NCBI RefSeq assembly: GCF_027409185.1
Contig: NC_084468.1
Location: 102,610,001-102,674,000 of the forward strand
DNA: 64,000 nucleotides
Direction of reading: 5' to 3'
From: Cynocephalus volans
Lineage: Eukaryota; Chordata; Mammalia; Dermoptera; Cynocephalidae
Shown here piece by piece: positions 31,853 through 43,737 of this stretch. How positions within the stretch are numbered: the stretch's first letter is position 1; every line of letters begins with the position of its first letter. The position numbers were made by a program, and so were the translations under genes. The notes under the pieces were generated by a model. That model was given only the letters and a program-made list of their open reading frames with translations, was not told the origin of the DNA and searched no databases.

Positions 31853-32185
31853 AGACTCCATATTTGTGAATTTGACTACTCACTCAAATTTATGTGTAAC
31901 CTCAAAACAAATACTCTGGCACTTTTGTGAAAATATGTGAACATACACAGACAAGTAAAAAATTAGATTTGTCCAGTGTACACATTCTCAGCTGTAGTAA
32001 GGTGATGCTCTTCCCTCTTGTTTTAATTCTCATACTGTAACAAGTGTCCTTTAAAGGGACTATTTAGTGCCACACTTTTCACTTTGTGTGTGTGTGTGTG
32101 TGTGTGTATGCTTTGTTTTATTTTAGTAAATTTCACTAAAAATATAGTACTGGAGTGTTGTTCACTAATCAAACATGGAGTGTCC
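31853..32185. other. Unassigned DNA with a short (TG)n
   Basis: A (TG)n tract of about 23 bp at 32085-32107; otherwise nothing recognised. Confidence 0.5.
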
Positions 32186-32455
32186 CTGTTTGTATTGGTC
32201 CATTTATTTCACCTATAACAAAATACCTGGAGCTGAGTGATTTATAAAGAAAATGAAATTTATTACTTACAGTTTCAGAGTCTGGGAAGTCCAAAATCCA
32301 GGGACCACAGCTGGTGAAGGCCATGGTAGTGGTGATAGTGAGCCGGGGTTCTCATACAGCAGAAAATGGTGAAGCAGAGAAAGCGAGAGCTAGCTCCTCA
32401 TGCATTCTCCTTTTAAGGCCCTCACAACCATGCCTGTGACCACCATATATAATCC
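32186..32455 (-). mobile_element. MaLR LTR 3' half, inverted
   Basis: It begins TGTATTGGTCCATTTATTTC and shows ATAACAAAATACCTGG, GATTTATAAAG, TTACAGTTTCAGAG and CTGGGAAGTCC, i.e. the 3' half of the MaLR-type LTR read backwards. The 5' half is missing. Confidence 0.75.
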
Positions 32456-32846
32456 ATCAATTGGTAATTGAAGTGGTGGAGCCTTAAAACATGATTAGAT
32501 TGTGAGGACTGTGTGTCCTTGTGAATGAACTGATCCACTCATGAAGTAATAGGCATGGTTCTGATGGCTTTAAAAAGAGAGAAACTGAGAAACTTAGCTC
32601 TCTCTCCCGCTCCGGCATTTTCACCATATATAGCCTGTGTCGGTTGCTATAGAGCCAACACCAAGAACAAGGCCATCACCAGATTTGTTCCCTGGGCTTT
32701 GGACTGACCATCCTCTGCAACTGTAATAAATAAATTCTAAAAAAATAAAAGAAAAAAAAAGAAAAAAGAAAGAAGGAAATTCTCTTTCTTTATAAATTAC
32801 CCAGTTTCAGGTATTTTGTTATAAGCAACAGAGATGAACTAATACA
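32456..32846 (+). mobile_element. MaLR LTR 3' half, sense
   Basis: A sense copy abuts the inverted one: GGCATGGTTCTGATGG, CCATCACCAGATTTGTTCCC, a GTAATAAATAAA signal area, an A-rich expansion (32728-32778), TTTATAAATTACCCAGTTTC and GAACTAATACA. The start of the LTR is again missing, so the two halves face outward. Confidence 0.75.
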
Positions 32847-35618
32847 GACACATACTAATCAAATTTTCCTGCAAAGTGCTATTTTTACTCCTTAATATAT
32901 TTTAGACAATGTTCACTTCTGAAGTCAAATTAAATTGGGAATTCTGAATTTCTTAAGTACTTCCACATTATTCCTCAATAATGCAGGAATTATTATTCCT
33001 TTGGAAGACTTTTTTGTAAGTGGTCACCTTGAGTAGAATTTCTCTCCTGTGGCTTTGAAATTCAAGGGCTGAAACCAGAAAAAATAGACATATTTTATTC
33101 AATTCAAGACCAAATAGTTGTTAAAGAACTGGTAGATTCAACAAATGATTGTAATTACACATTGTTCAACATGACAAATTGGTCATCAAATATTATATCT
33201 AGCCATTTATTTTTAATAATTTGTAATCTTGTGCATAGTGGAGGTGTTTTGCCAATTTTATGCATCTTTAAGCATTTTTCATCCTTTTATCTAAATCTGG
33301 GAAAGAGTTTTGCAAACCCTGAGATGGCTTTGAAACTTTGCCTATGATTCTTAGCATCTTAGCTCAATTTTCTACATCAAAATATATCACTGAATGTGGT
33401 TGAGATTGCACATGATTTCTTCTAATGCTTTAATCTTGAAAGCAGAAATTAGTTCATATTATAGCAATATAACTATATTGAATGGTAGTAATTATACTTA
33501 AAATGCTCCTGGAAATTCCGTTTACACAAAATAAAAAATACAATAGAAAATGTTGAAAATATGGTTAAAGAGGGAAAATGGTCATCACTGATCAAATATA
33601 AATTATATTTTTAAAATAAAAATACTTGAGAAAATGTAAACATTCTCTCAAATAGTTCTTTAATTTTTAATTATCCCATTTTCATGGAAATAAATAATAC
33701 TTGAAACATTTAAAAATAATCATTGGCAAGGTTTTTGATTTCAGACAATTCACTTAGAGGCAGGACAAATTTACAGTGCATGAAAACAAGTAGAGCAAGT
33801 AGAACAAGAATAATTGACTAAAAGCTAAACAGAAATAATAAGAAAAAGAGACAAAAATGAAATATTATAAAATCATTCCTAAGATGCATAAACTCAGATA
33901 CATGAAGACATAAAGACAATCAGTGACTGAAAATACATCTGCAATTTCAACCAAATTTTCCTTCACCCTGTAGTAACTGAATACAAATAACTTATCTATC
34001 TTTCCTTATTTTCCGGTAATATTTGGGTCCTTGCCATATCCATAAAAATGACAGTTTAAATGTCCAGAGGATAAACTTGCCAAGTTTTGATATGTGTCCA
34101 TAAAGCAAAAACAAAAATAAATCTTCATTAATGACATATAACTTGTTCATACCATTGAAAACATCTTACCCACCCAATAGAATTAAATTTAAGCCTTTGA
34201 AAATTTATCATGCCTTCAAATCCTAATAACCAGGATTATTGTACATGTGTTCTTTATTTTCACTGTCTGAGATATTGCTGCTATAGCAAAAGTTCTCATT
34301 ATGTATTTTCATGCCTTTTATTCTTTCTGGCTTTCTGATTGCCTGATGGTATATTAGAGGACATAAACAAGACAACCAATGGAACTAGTCTAATCAGTAT
34401 TGTCACTAAGAGACACACTAGAATGTTTTTTACAAAAGTTATAAACCATTCAGTTTTAGTGAATATAAAATACTTCTCTAAATGGTTAGAGAGCTTTAGG
34501 AAAAATGGTCTTACTTTAAAAATTAACATTACTTTGACTATTAATATTCTGATTAATACACCTGATTAATTAAATGAAATGCAAAAAACAGAAATTCATT
34601 AATAATAAATATCATCCATTTGAAAATATTTTAGTTTGAATACTCCAGATACAAAATACAAACTTCACACATTCTTCTTCACTTTTCATTAAATTCTCCA
34701 ACTTGTTCAAGCTTGTGCCTTCACAATACATAACATACAGAAAGGCAGAGCTCCCTTTTAATGGCTCCTTTACTCAAGTAAGCCAAACTGACATCCTGAA
34801 ATAATGTACAACCAGACTACAAAAAGCTTAAAGCAAATTGAATGCACTTCGCCAGTGAATCTTGGACTAGTGTTCCCATGTTATTAATAAAGTGTGTTTG
34901 TTTACCTCCTAAATTCCAGCTTGTTCCCCTATTCATCTGACTATTATTACACTCAACTCTCAGGTGCTTATAAATCCTCAATCTATTGTAAAAAATATCT
35001 TTTAAAAGACAATTTAGCACTGTGACTTTCTTGTTATATCAAAGAGAAAAAAGTCTCTTTTATCAAAAAGAAACACATTACGAAAGAATGTAAAATATGA
35101 CAGTATCACAGGGTTAATCTCAGAGGACTATGGCAGGTTCAATCTTGAAAACTTTTTCCTGAGGGACTAACATCTACTTTATATTTATGTCAACCTCAGA
35201 AGTAATTCTTTCAACAAAAAAAGGAGTGAAATCATTTTAGGTTCAAATTTATTATTAATTTTTTTATTATTTACTATTTGATTTTGAATTACACTGCTTG
35301 TGAAATAATTTTGTTATAGAAAAGCAACATATAAATATTTGGTACAATTAATGTAGAGCTTATGTTAGCCTTTGCACTTATCATGTGTCAAGCTCACTTG
35401 ACAGCTATCAGAAACTCCATCATCCTGAACTAGTCCAACATATAAATTTTAATCTACTTCTGTTTAGAATACAACTTCCCCACTAATGTGGTAATCATTT
35501 GAAGAAAACCACTAATCTTTCAGTCATCTTAAATTATTAACGTGCCTTATAAAATAACTAATTTCCTTGAGTTTCACTGAGATACCTGGGCACTGGCCAA
35601 AATCAAGCCCTATCTACA
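32847..35618. other. Unassigned AT-rich DNA
   Basis: About 2.8 kb with no gene or named repeat. Confidence 0.5.
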
Positions 35619-35626
35619 TTCTAGGC
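35619..35626 (+). repeat. MER20 target duplication, left
   Basis: TTCTAGGC; the right copy at 36051-36058 reads TTCTAGAC. Eight bases is the usual hAT duplication. Confidence 0.8.
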
Positions 35627-36050
35627 CAGGGTTTCTCAACCTTAACACTATTGACACTATGCATTAGCTAATTCTTCTTTTTAAACAAACTATTTTTTTA
35701 ATTGGCAGATGAAATTGTATTCTTTATGTGTACAACACAGTGTTTTAAATTATATATACACTGCTGAATAGTTAAATCTAGTTAATTGACAAATGCATTA
35801 CTTCAAATGGTTATTGTGTTTGTGGTATGAACACTTAACATTTACCATCTTTGCATTATTTAAGAATTTAGTTTCTTTGTTATAGGAGATTATCATGTGC
35901 ACTGTGAAATATTGAACAGTATACTGGACCTCTATCCACTAGATACCAGGAGCCCCATCTTCCCCAGTCATGACAATCACAAATGTCTCCAGACATTGCC
36001 ACATGTCTCCTGGGGTATGGAATAAAACCATCCCTCGTTGTGCATCAAAC
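35627..36050 (-). mobile_element. MER20 DNA transposon (hAT-Charlie), split by an L1
   Basis: The outer parts (35627-35680 and about 35892-36050) form one MER20 in reverse: CAGGGTTTCTCAACCTTAAC, then CCTCTATCCACTAGATACCA, AATGTCTCCAGACATTGCCA and GTCTCCTGGGG. MER20 is a non-autonomous hAT element without a gene, moved long ago by Charlie transposase. Some MER20 copies are known to act as enhancers in the placental uterus; nothing here shows this copy does. An 8-bp target duplication with one mismatch supports the ends. Confidence 0.85.
35681..35891 (-). mobile_element. L1M 3' end nested in MER20
   Basis: TTAATTGGCAGATGAAATTG, TATGTGTACAACACAGTGTT and AATTGACAAATGCATTAC are an inverted L1M 3'UTR, starting with a T run. 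It interrupts the MER20 without much loss. Confidence 0.75.
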
Positions 36051-36138
36051 TTCTAGACTCATTTAAACTTGTAATACAATATGAGACGGGATTATAATAA
36101 TAACTTAAGGGCAAAAATTCATACTGTCACTGTGACAC

Positions 36139-36430
36139 TGTCCGAGCAAAAATTACACCAGATAAAATTAAATGGGCAAGGAAGGCTTTATTCAAGGTTA
36201 TTGCAATATGGAAGAAAGACTGAACTCTACTTCACTAGGATAAAAGGTGGGGTGAGCTAGTACAAGAGTAATGAAGGACATGAGGGGAGAGGTTGATCAA
36301 TGAGATGTGAGCACACTGAGTCATTCCTGAGTTCGCAAATTTTCTCTGTGATGAAGCCACCCATGTTGCTAACATGCATCTATTGAAGTTCAACTCCTAT
36401 CCTCCCACAAAGACTGGGAGATAGGGGTGC
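36139..36430 (-). mobile_element. Probable ERV LTR, inverted
   Basis: It starts TGTCCGAGCAAAAATTACAC. An inverted AATAAA signal (36187-36192) follows in GGCTTTATTCAAGG, similar in position to the LTR at 12542-13030, and then GGTTATTGCAATATGGAAGA. The inner edge is unclear; the LTR or ERV interior could extend toward 36600. Confidence 0.5.
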
Positions 36431-37905
36431 TATCTTCTTCATTGTTTATATCTGAAAGAGATAAACCCCAGGTTTTTGAGAAAGACGATTCTTGGTTGTA
36501 AAACTGGGAAGAAGCTTGAAAAAAATGTACACACACATATTTCATATTGCAAAGAAAGATTGTATAATTGCAAGTTTTCAAAAAGTAAATGCTCTAAGAA
36601 CGGGCAAACACGGCCCTATATTCAGGAGGAAACCTGTTTAAAGTTTAATTAAGGTGAGGGAACATTAATGTCATCTTGGTCAACACTCAAAAACATAGTG
36701 GATTTACACTTCAAAATGAAGTTAGTAATTTTTACTTTTCTGGAACTCTCCACCAGAGACATCAAGTTCATAGAGATGGTAGAACCCAGCGAATAAAGTA
36801 CAAATTATATTTATATTTGTCTTTCAAAGTAGACTTTTGTAAAAAGACTATAGACACAAAACCATGGCTTTACATTGCAAGAACCATCCATTTGAGATGG
36901 GAAAGTTGTTGTTGTTTTTCCTGAACTCCAAGTTTTTCCTAAATGCCAAGAAATAAGGTAAATTACTGAAAAGAGTATTCTTTTCTCATATAAGGAAACA
37001 AAGGTCTTCCTCTCTTTGGGGAGTAGAATTTCAAGGAGAAAGCTCTCTAGGATAAGACTAAGAGAGAAGTTCCTTCCATTTAAATGAGTTTCTACCGACC
37101 ATAGTCTTGGCCCAAATTAGGGAAATGTGATAGCCTTTAGGAGAATTTTAATCAGAAAGAACTCACTTCCCATTTGGAACCTTGAAAAATACCCAGGGCC
37201 AACATGTAGTACCTGCAGGACAGTAAAAGGTAGAATGTCTTAGACAGAGAGAAGGCCCTAGATAATGCTGCTTATTTCTCATAACCTAGATATAGTCTGC
37301 AGGAAATTAAGATGTTTTTGCATGCCTCCATGGAGAAAAAGACTTTGACAAGCTACACAGGCCAGTGGACCTAAAAAGTCCTGGGCTTTGGACAAGAAGA
37401 GCCCAGAACATTGGGATTTCACAGCCAAGGACATTAACACATAGTATATACAGCAAGACTGGAGATCCACACACTCCTAAAGGCTGGTTTGTACTTGTTA
37501 CCATACCCGGTGGGTGTCAACAAGCATTTGGAGAAGAGTATAATTTTAGGGTTCCTTTCCAATGACACTGGTAACTGTCCTTTAAAAACAGGGGACATCC
37601 TGGAAGAAGGAAGCAATATAGGGATAGAATACCACATAAATTGGTATTTTTTTTTAATAAAAAGATAGGCAGCATTCTGAACCTAAAATAAAAATTGTCT
37701 ATCATTAAATCCTAAAGACAACAAACTTTTTATATTAAAAATAAAAAAGTTAAGTAATTGAGATGTTTGGGGCCTATTATCTTTTCTCTAACATTTTGTT
37801 ATTTAACAGGAGTTATTTTCTAAAACATGTAGTAATATAAAACTAATAAGGAAGGAAAATGAACCATGACAAGATATACTTGATTCAATTAAACAACAAA
37901 AATAC
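36431..37905. other. Unassigned DNA, possibly decayed ERV interior
   Basis: Moderate GC compared with the flanks and several overlapping 60-80 codon frames on both strands, but I identify no retroviral motif. I make no call. Confidence 0.35.
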
Positions 37906-37985
37906 TAAAATAAATAATCATTGAGTGCCCACTACTTACCAGGCACAGGGCTAGAAGGTGAAAAATTTTACAACTACCCCTGATG
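37906..37985 (-). mobile_element. L2/MIR 3'-end fragment, inverted
   Basis: AATCATTGAGTGCCCACTAC followed by TTACCAGGCACAGGGCTAGA is the common inverted L2 3' end. Confidence 0.6.
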
Positions 37986-38118
37986 GTCTGCTCAGTCTTT
38001 CCTGATTTGTACATGAGTTATTTAACAATAAGTATCAGTGTTTTTATTATCAAAATCACATGCTGCATCAATTTCAAAATAGAATTACTCCTGAATCACT
38101 TTGGATAAATACAGCATT

Positions 38119-38490
38119 CAGAGCCGGATTCATGGGCATTTGACCAATACAAGCATAGGGCCCTGCACTGAGAAGGGCACCATGCCTGCCTTAATGCTCT
38201 GCTGTAGCTATTTTAAAATTCTTAAAAATTTCATCTCAGAACTTCTGTTTTTTAGGTGAAGTCTCATGAGACAATGCAGCAAGCTTGTAAGCAGAGGAGA
38301 CACGCTCAATCTGTGTGTCCTCATTCTTTGCCATCTCATTTGCATGTGTGCTCAGGCCTCATGAGCACAGGATTCTGGTGGACCTGTGATCCCTCAGAAT
38401 TCAGCAAGACTCAAAGTGAGTACAAGGTAAGTGTGTGAGGTCTATGACCGAGTAAGTGTGAGTACTGACAGCAACAAGAGACCATGCTTT
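38119..38490 (+). mobile_element. Probable old DNA transposon (hAT-type), unnamed
   Basis: CAGAGCCGGATTCATGGGCA, AGCATAGGGCCCTGCACTGA and TTAATGCTCTGCTGTAGCTA resemble a dispersed non-autonomous hAT family with CAG termini. I cannot name it and the right edge is approximate. Confidence 0.4.
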
Positions 38491-40700
38491 CCACCCAAAT
38501 CAGAATTCACTTGGAACAAATAAAGAAGGCAAGGATATTCTTAACAAACACCAGCAACCAAGAAACCCTTGGTATCCTTTCTTACTTGTATCACTTCCCT
38601 TTATTAACCAAACACTTACCCTGAAAATGATGGCAAAGAAGGAAAGGGAAAGATAGGGCAATCCATACTTCCTTCTCCTTTCATTTCTTCCTAACTCATC
38701 AGTAATCCCGTTGTTGAGGGTATTAGTTGACTGTGCATGTATAAAGAAGTGAAATAAACACATTCAAGTTGGTTTGTGTAGTATTTCCACCCTTCTAGCA
38801 ATAATAAACAAGTTTTAAAATACAAATTTTGAAATGTCTCCATATTTGTATTTAAAACTGGCATTGCACAATATTATGATGAGTGGTAAAATCCATGTTA
38901 ATAACTTTTAATATTATTTTTTTTTTGCTTAGACTGACACTAAATATAATATTAAAGGCATCATGAGAAGTTGGAAGGAAACTGCAGAAAGAAAGGAAAA
39001 GCCTATATATGTTAGTACTTTTAACAGCATTTTTTTCCTGCATTTTGAATGTGTCTCATGTTTTTATTTCCTCACAGTGAGTCCCACAAGTTATGTTGCT
39101 GACTGTGACAGTTTTCTCCGTTGAACATCTGTGGGTTCCTGGCCCATTTTCCTGCTATTGATACCGTGTTATACTGTTGAGGTTAGGATCCTGATAAAAG
39201 CCAACTTGGACTTCAAAAAGCTATTGTTTATTAATTAAATTAAAAAGCTATTGTTTAATAATTCATACTTTCAGACTTTGGAAACCATGGCTATTTAAAA
39301 TGGCTCCCGTGAAGCCTATTGAAGAATCTGATGTCAGTTTTCTTTTCTGGGCTTCATACATTGTGAAATGGACAGTCTAGCCTGAAGCAGGCAAACCAGA
39401 GAACTATGGCGGAAAAGAAGTGTGCTGTGTTCTAGCTGATGTGTGGAACCCAATCACACATCATATGATTTCTCCTTGACAGTCAAATTGCACAATCTGG
39501 TCTACATAGTTCTAAGCAACACCATAAATAAATGTTAAAGTTAGACTTATGCCTTGAGAGAAACAATGTTGTTATTTATAGTGTAAAATTGTCTTATTAT
39601 AAAAACAATAACATTTGAGATGCTCTAAATGATATGCTGCCGTGTCACCTTTTTCATGAAGTCTTTCTCTCTTAAAACTTGTCTGAAACAAATTTTACCC
39701 TTGTTACAATTCTTTAACAAAACCTCTAAGTACTAGTTAGCACAGAAGTTTAAGAAGCAGTGTCTAATATAAATACTGTGCATCACATGCTAGCAGAAAA
39801 GTTTTGCCAGTAGAGTCAGAAAAAAATGTAAGAAATGCACATTCTGAAATCTTTGCAGACCAGGTCATCCCTGCTTATCCTCTCGGAAGAAGGTAAAGTC
39901 TATACTTGTTCATACATTCAGACCTTGAGCCATCAGATCCTGGCAAGTGAAATGCCCCCTTGACCCTATTATGTTCCAAATTTTAAAAAGAGGATGAATT
40001 CTAGTATCTCAGAACTCACATAACCTGATGTTGGAGGATGCCAGACTACACAAGCATTAGAGCTAAGGGAGATAGTATCAGAATCAGTGGTTCCCTGTTA
40101 TTATGGCAGATAAGTGTTACAAGCTGAAACAGAAGATATATGCAGAATATTGAGTTAGGTTTATAAAGAAAAGGATGCACTAAGTTTCTATTTTATATCT
40201 GAAAAAAGACAACAATGTGGCATATGTCAGGTATGCCACCAAACGCATACAACACTGTGCATAAATGATAAGGTTTTACTTTGTGCTGCAAAGTGCTGTG
40301 ATTTAGAGATGTGTTAGCTGAACACAGCTCTAAAGAGCTGGCTCTGAGTGGTGACATAGGCACACATCAAAAAGAGGAAGGCTGGATACAGCAGTGGATG
40401 GCCATGTTTTATATAAAACATTTCATCAGTTGCCAAGTTTACCTGTTGGCTGCAGAGTAAGTGGTTTCTTCTTCTACATTCAGTGAAGAACCATGCACTG
40501 ATATAAGAAATAGCTTTTCAAATGAACCTGTCCATATTACTTCAATGTATTCTCCTTTTCTGTTTCATTTAGAATATTTAGTGATTTTTGCCTATTGCAA
40601 ATAATTTAGTTGAAATTAGCTAACTAATATATTGTTCAAAGTATCCAGAATTCTTTTTTTTTTTTTTTCTTATTCTGTATTAAGGTCAGATAGATGCTAG
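38491..40700. other. Unassigned DNA
   Basis: About 2.2 kb with no gene or named repeat. A 27-bp tandem duplication lies at 39215-39267 (AAAAAGCTATTGTTTA twice). Confidence 0.5.
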
Positions 40701-40735
40701 ATTGATTGATTGATCGATTCATTCATTCATTCATT
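40701..40735 (+). repeat. (ATTG)n/(ATTC)n simple repeat
   Basis: ATTGATTGATTGATC followed by GATTCATTCATTCATTC at the end of the inverted L1M, possibly its altered tail. Confidence 0.85.
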
Positions 40736-40737
40736 TC

Positions 40738-42081
40738 TAATTGTGGTAAAAATATATAACATAAGCCATTTTTACGGTATAGCAGTGTGAAATATATTCA
40801 CGTACTTACACAACATATTTCTAGAATTTTTTCGTCTTGCAAAACCGAAGTCCTCTACTCATTGAACAAAAACTCCCCACCTCCACCTCCTCCCAGCTCC
40901 TGGCAAATGCCATTCTACTTTCTGTCTCCATGAGTTTGACTATTAAAGATACTTCATATAAGTGGAATCATACAATATTTGCATTTTTTGTTACTGACAT
41001 TTAATTTAGCTAAGGTCCCCAAGGTGACTCTATGTTATAGCATGTGGTGGGATTTCCTTTGTTTTTAAGGCTGAATACTATTCCATTATATGGACATACC
41101 TCATTTTCTTTATCCATTCTTCTGCGGATGCACACGTGGGTTGCTTCCACCATTTGGCTACTGTGAATAATGCTGCTATAAACATGAGTGTACACATATC
41201 CTTTGAAGATTCTGCTGCCAATTCTTTTGGCTATATATCCAGAAGTGGTACTGCTGGATCATATGGTAATTCTGTTTCAAATTTTTTGAATAACCTCCAT
41301 CTCTTTTCCATAGCAGCTGCACCATCTTACATTTCCACCAATGGTGCAAAGTGTTCCAATTTCCTCACATTCTTTCCAAGACTTGTTATTTTCTGTTTTT
41401 GTTTGTTTTGTTTTGTTTTGTTTTTTTGATAATGGCCATCTTAATGGGTAAGAGGTGATCTTTTATGTGGTTTTGATTAGTGATAGTGAGCATATTTTCA
41501 TATGCTTGATGGCTATTTGTATATCTTCTTTAGGAAAATGTCTATTCAAGTTCTTTGCCTATTTTTAAATAGGGTTATCTGGTTATTTTTATTGTTGTTG
41601 TTGTTGAGTTGCAGGAGTTATTCATATATTCTGGATATTAACCTCTTATCATAAGTTTTTTGTTTGTTTTAAGTTTGACGTAGTGCCATTATCTATTTTG
41701 GGGTGTTGCCCATGCTTTCAGTGTCATATTCAAGAAATCATCACCAAATCCAATGTAATGTAGCTTCCCTCCTGTGTTTTTTCCAGGGCTTTTCTACTAG
41801 GTCTTATGTTTAAGTCTTTACTTATTTTTAGTTAATTTTTGCACATGGTGTAAGGTAAGCGTCCAGCTTCATTCTCTTCCATGTGGATATCCAATTTTCC
41901 CATCACCACTTGTTGAAAAGATTGTCCTTTCTAATTGAATAATCTTGAATCTTGGCCACCCTTGTTGATAATCATTTGGTCATATATGTAACAGTTTATC
42001 TCTGGGCTTTCTATTTTGTTCTATTTGTCTATATGTCTGCTCTTATGCCAATACCACACTGCTCTGATTACTACACCTTTG
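40738..42081 (-). mobile_element. Old L1M, inverted: 3'UTR and ORF2 C-terminus
   Basis: From the left: the L1M 3'UTR (TTGTGGTAAAAATATATAAC, CAGCTCCTGGCAAATGCCAT, ATAAGTGGAATCATACAATA), then the ORF2 C-terminus in reverse (CTGAATACTATTCCATTATA, CATATGGTAATTCTGTTTC, AGCAGCTGCACCAT) and on into the RT region. It has many stops, and (TTTTG)n and (TTG)n expansions at 41400-41425 and 41590-41613. It continues at 42532 beyond an LTR insertion. Confidence 0.9.
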
Positions 42082-42531
42082 TGCATTGGTCTGTTTTCTG
42101 TTGCTTGTAACAGAATATCTGAAACTGGGTAATTTATAAAGATACAAAATTTATTTCTTACAGTTTTGGAGGATGGGAAGTCCACAGTCCAGGGGATACA
42201 TCTAGTGAGGGCCTTCTTCTGGGTGGGAACTCTCTACAAGGTCCCATGGACACCTGGGGATCACATAGCAAAAATGGCAAGAGCAATTTAGCATGCTCAT
42301 TGCTTTCTTTATGAAGCCACAGGTGCCATTCCCATGACAACACACTAAACCATTAACCCATTACTTCACAAAATAATCAGTCAATTCATGAGAGCATAGT
42401 CGTTACAATCCAGCCACCTCTTAAAGGCCCCAGCTTTCAACACTGCCATAGTCTGATATGCTACTCTCTTAACACTGTTATAGTGGGGATCAAGCTTCAG
42501 TGAGTTTTAGGGAGACATTCAATCTACAGTA
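42082..42531 (-). mobile_element. MaLR-type LTR inserted into L1M
   Basis: It starts TGCATTGGTCTGTTTTCTGT and runs through AATTTATAAAGATACAAAAT, GGAGGATGGGAAGTCCACAG and CCACCTCTTAAAGGCCCC to CATTCAATCTACA. L1 homology stops before it and resumes after it (TTTGT on the left, TTTTGTAATATT on the right). Confidence 0.85.
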
Positions 42532-42790
42532 TTTTGTAATATTCTTTGGAATCAGGAAGTGTAAGGTTTTTAACTTTGTTTCTGTTTATTTATTTATTTT
42601 AAAGACTATTGTGGCTCTATGGGAGTTCCTTGAAATTCCATATAAATTTTAGAATATTTTTCTCATTTCTGCAAAAAAAAAATGTCATTGGGTTATTAAT
42701 AGGAATTGCATTGAATCTGTGAATGCACTATGAACTATGGACATTTTAATATTTAGTCTCCAGTCCATGAACATAGCCAAAGTATCCAAA
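42532..42790 (-). mobile_element. L1M continuation after the LTR
   Basis: TTTTGTAATATTCTTTGGAA, TCAGGAAGTGTAAGG, ATTTTAGAATATTTTTCTC and GGAATTGCATTGAATCTGTG continue the inverted ORF2 begun at 40738. Confidence 0.85.
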
Positions 42791-43315
42791 ATTATTAACA
42801 TATTCTGAAACTACTACAAAATGGGTAAAATTTCAAATATTTTACTTTTGTTTTGAAAAACTTAGCACGACAAGCCAATGTGAAAAGATCCCAACACCCA
42901 CAAATCTCTCTCGCTGAATATATTTAACATATATATGTGTATATTCCATATATTTATATATATATATACACACACATATAAAGTATGTATACAGATTATA
43001 CATAAAAATGGGACTTTTAAAAACTTTACTGCTGGGCTTTAAAATAAAATAAAAATATTTACAACCTCCAGAAACAAAATTGGAACTCAGAAAAGCCAAA
43101 GACGTCAATGGAAGCTGATGTAGAAAGACACACATGATTCTAAGAACCAAATACAGCCTTGGAGATCAGTTTTAATGACCACACAGAAATAAGATAATTA
43201 CTAAGTCTCATCACTGTGAAGCTACAGAGAAACAACATGGGGATGGATGAAAAACCACCAAGGAAATATCTGAACTTTAAGCTTGCCCTATATGATTTGT
43301 AGGTTCTTAAATAAT
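42791..43315. other. Unassigned DNA with (TA)n
   Basis: A (TA)n/(CA)n stretch at about 42951-42980; otherwise nothing recognised. Confidence 0.5.
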
Positions 43316-43737
43316 ACTGCCATATTACTTTCCCAGGGCTTCCATAACCTAATACCAAACTTGGGAGCGTACAAAACAGAAATTTATTCCCACATGCTTC
43401 TGGGGACCAGACATCCAAACTGAAGGTGTTGGCAGGGTTGGTTCCTTATACAGGTTCTGAGAAAGAATCTGTTTCATGCCTTTCTCCCAGCTTTTGGTGG
43501 CTTTTCAACAATCCTTGGTAGATGTATCACTCCAGTCTCTGTCTCCATTTTCATATAATATTCTTCTCTTAGTGTCTCTGTACCTGAAATCTGTCTCTTA
43601 TGAGCATGTGTCATTTAACTTAGGGCATACCCTAAATCCAAATGATCTCATCTCGAGATCCTTAATTACACCTTCAAAGACCTTATTTCCAAATACAGTC
43701 ACATTTTATTTTTGGAGCCACTAATCAACATACTACC
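43316..43737 (-). mobile_element. MLT1-type MaLR LTR, inverted
   Basis: GGGCTTCCATAACCTAATAC, CAGAAATTTATTCCCACATG, GGTGTTGGCAGGGTTGGTTC, TTAGGGCATACCCTAAATCC and TTTCCAAATACAGTCACATT are the inverted MLT1 series, clearly distinct from the MST-like LTRs elsewhere in the window. Confidence 0.8.
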
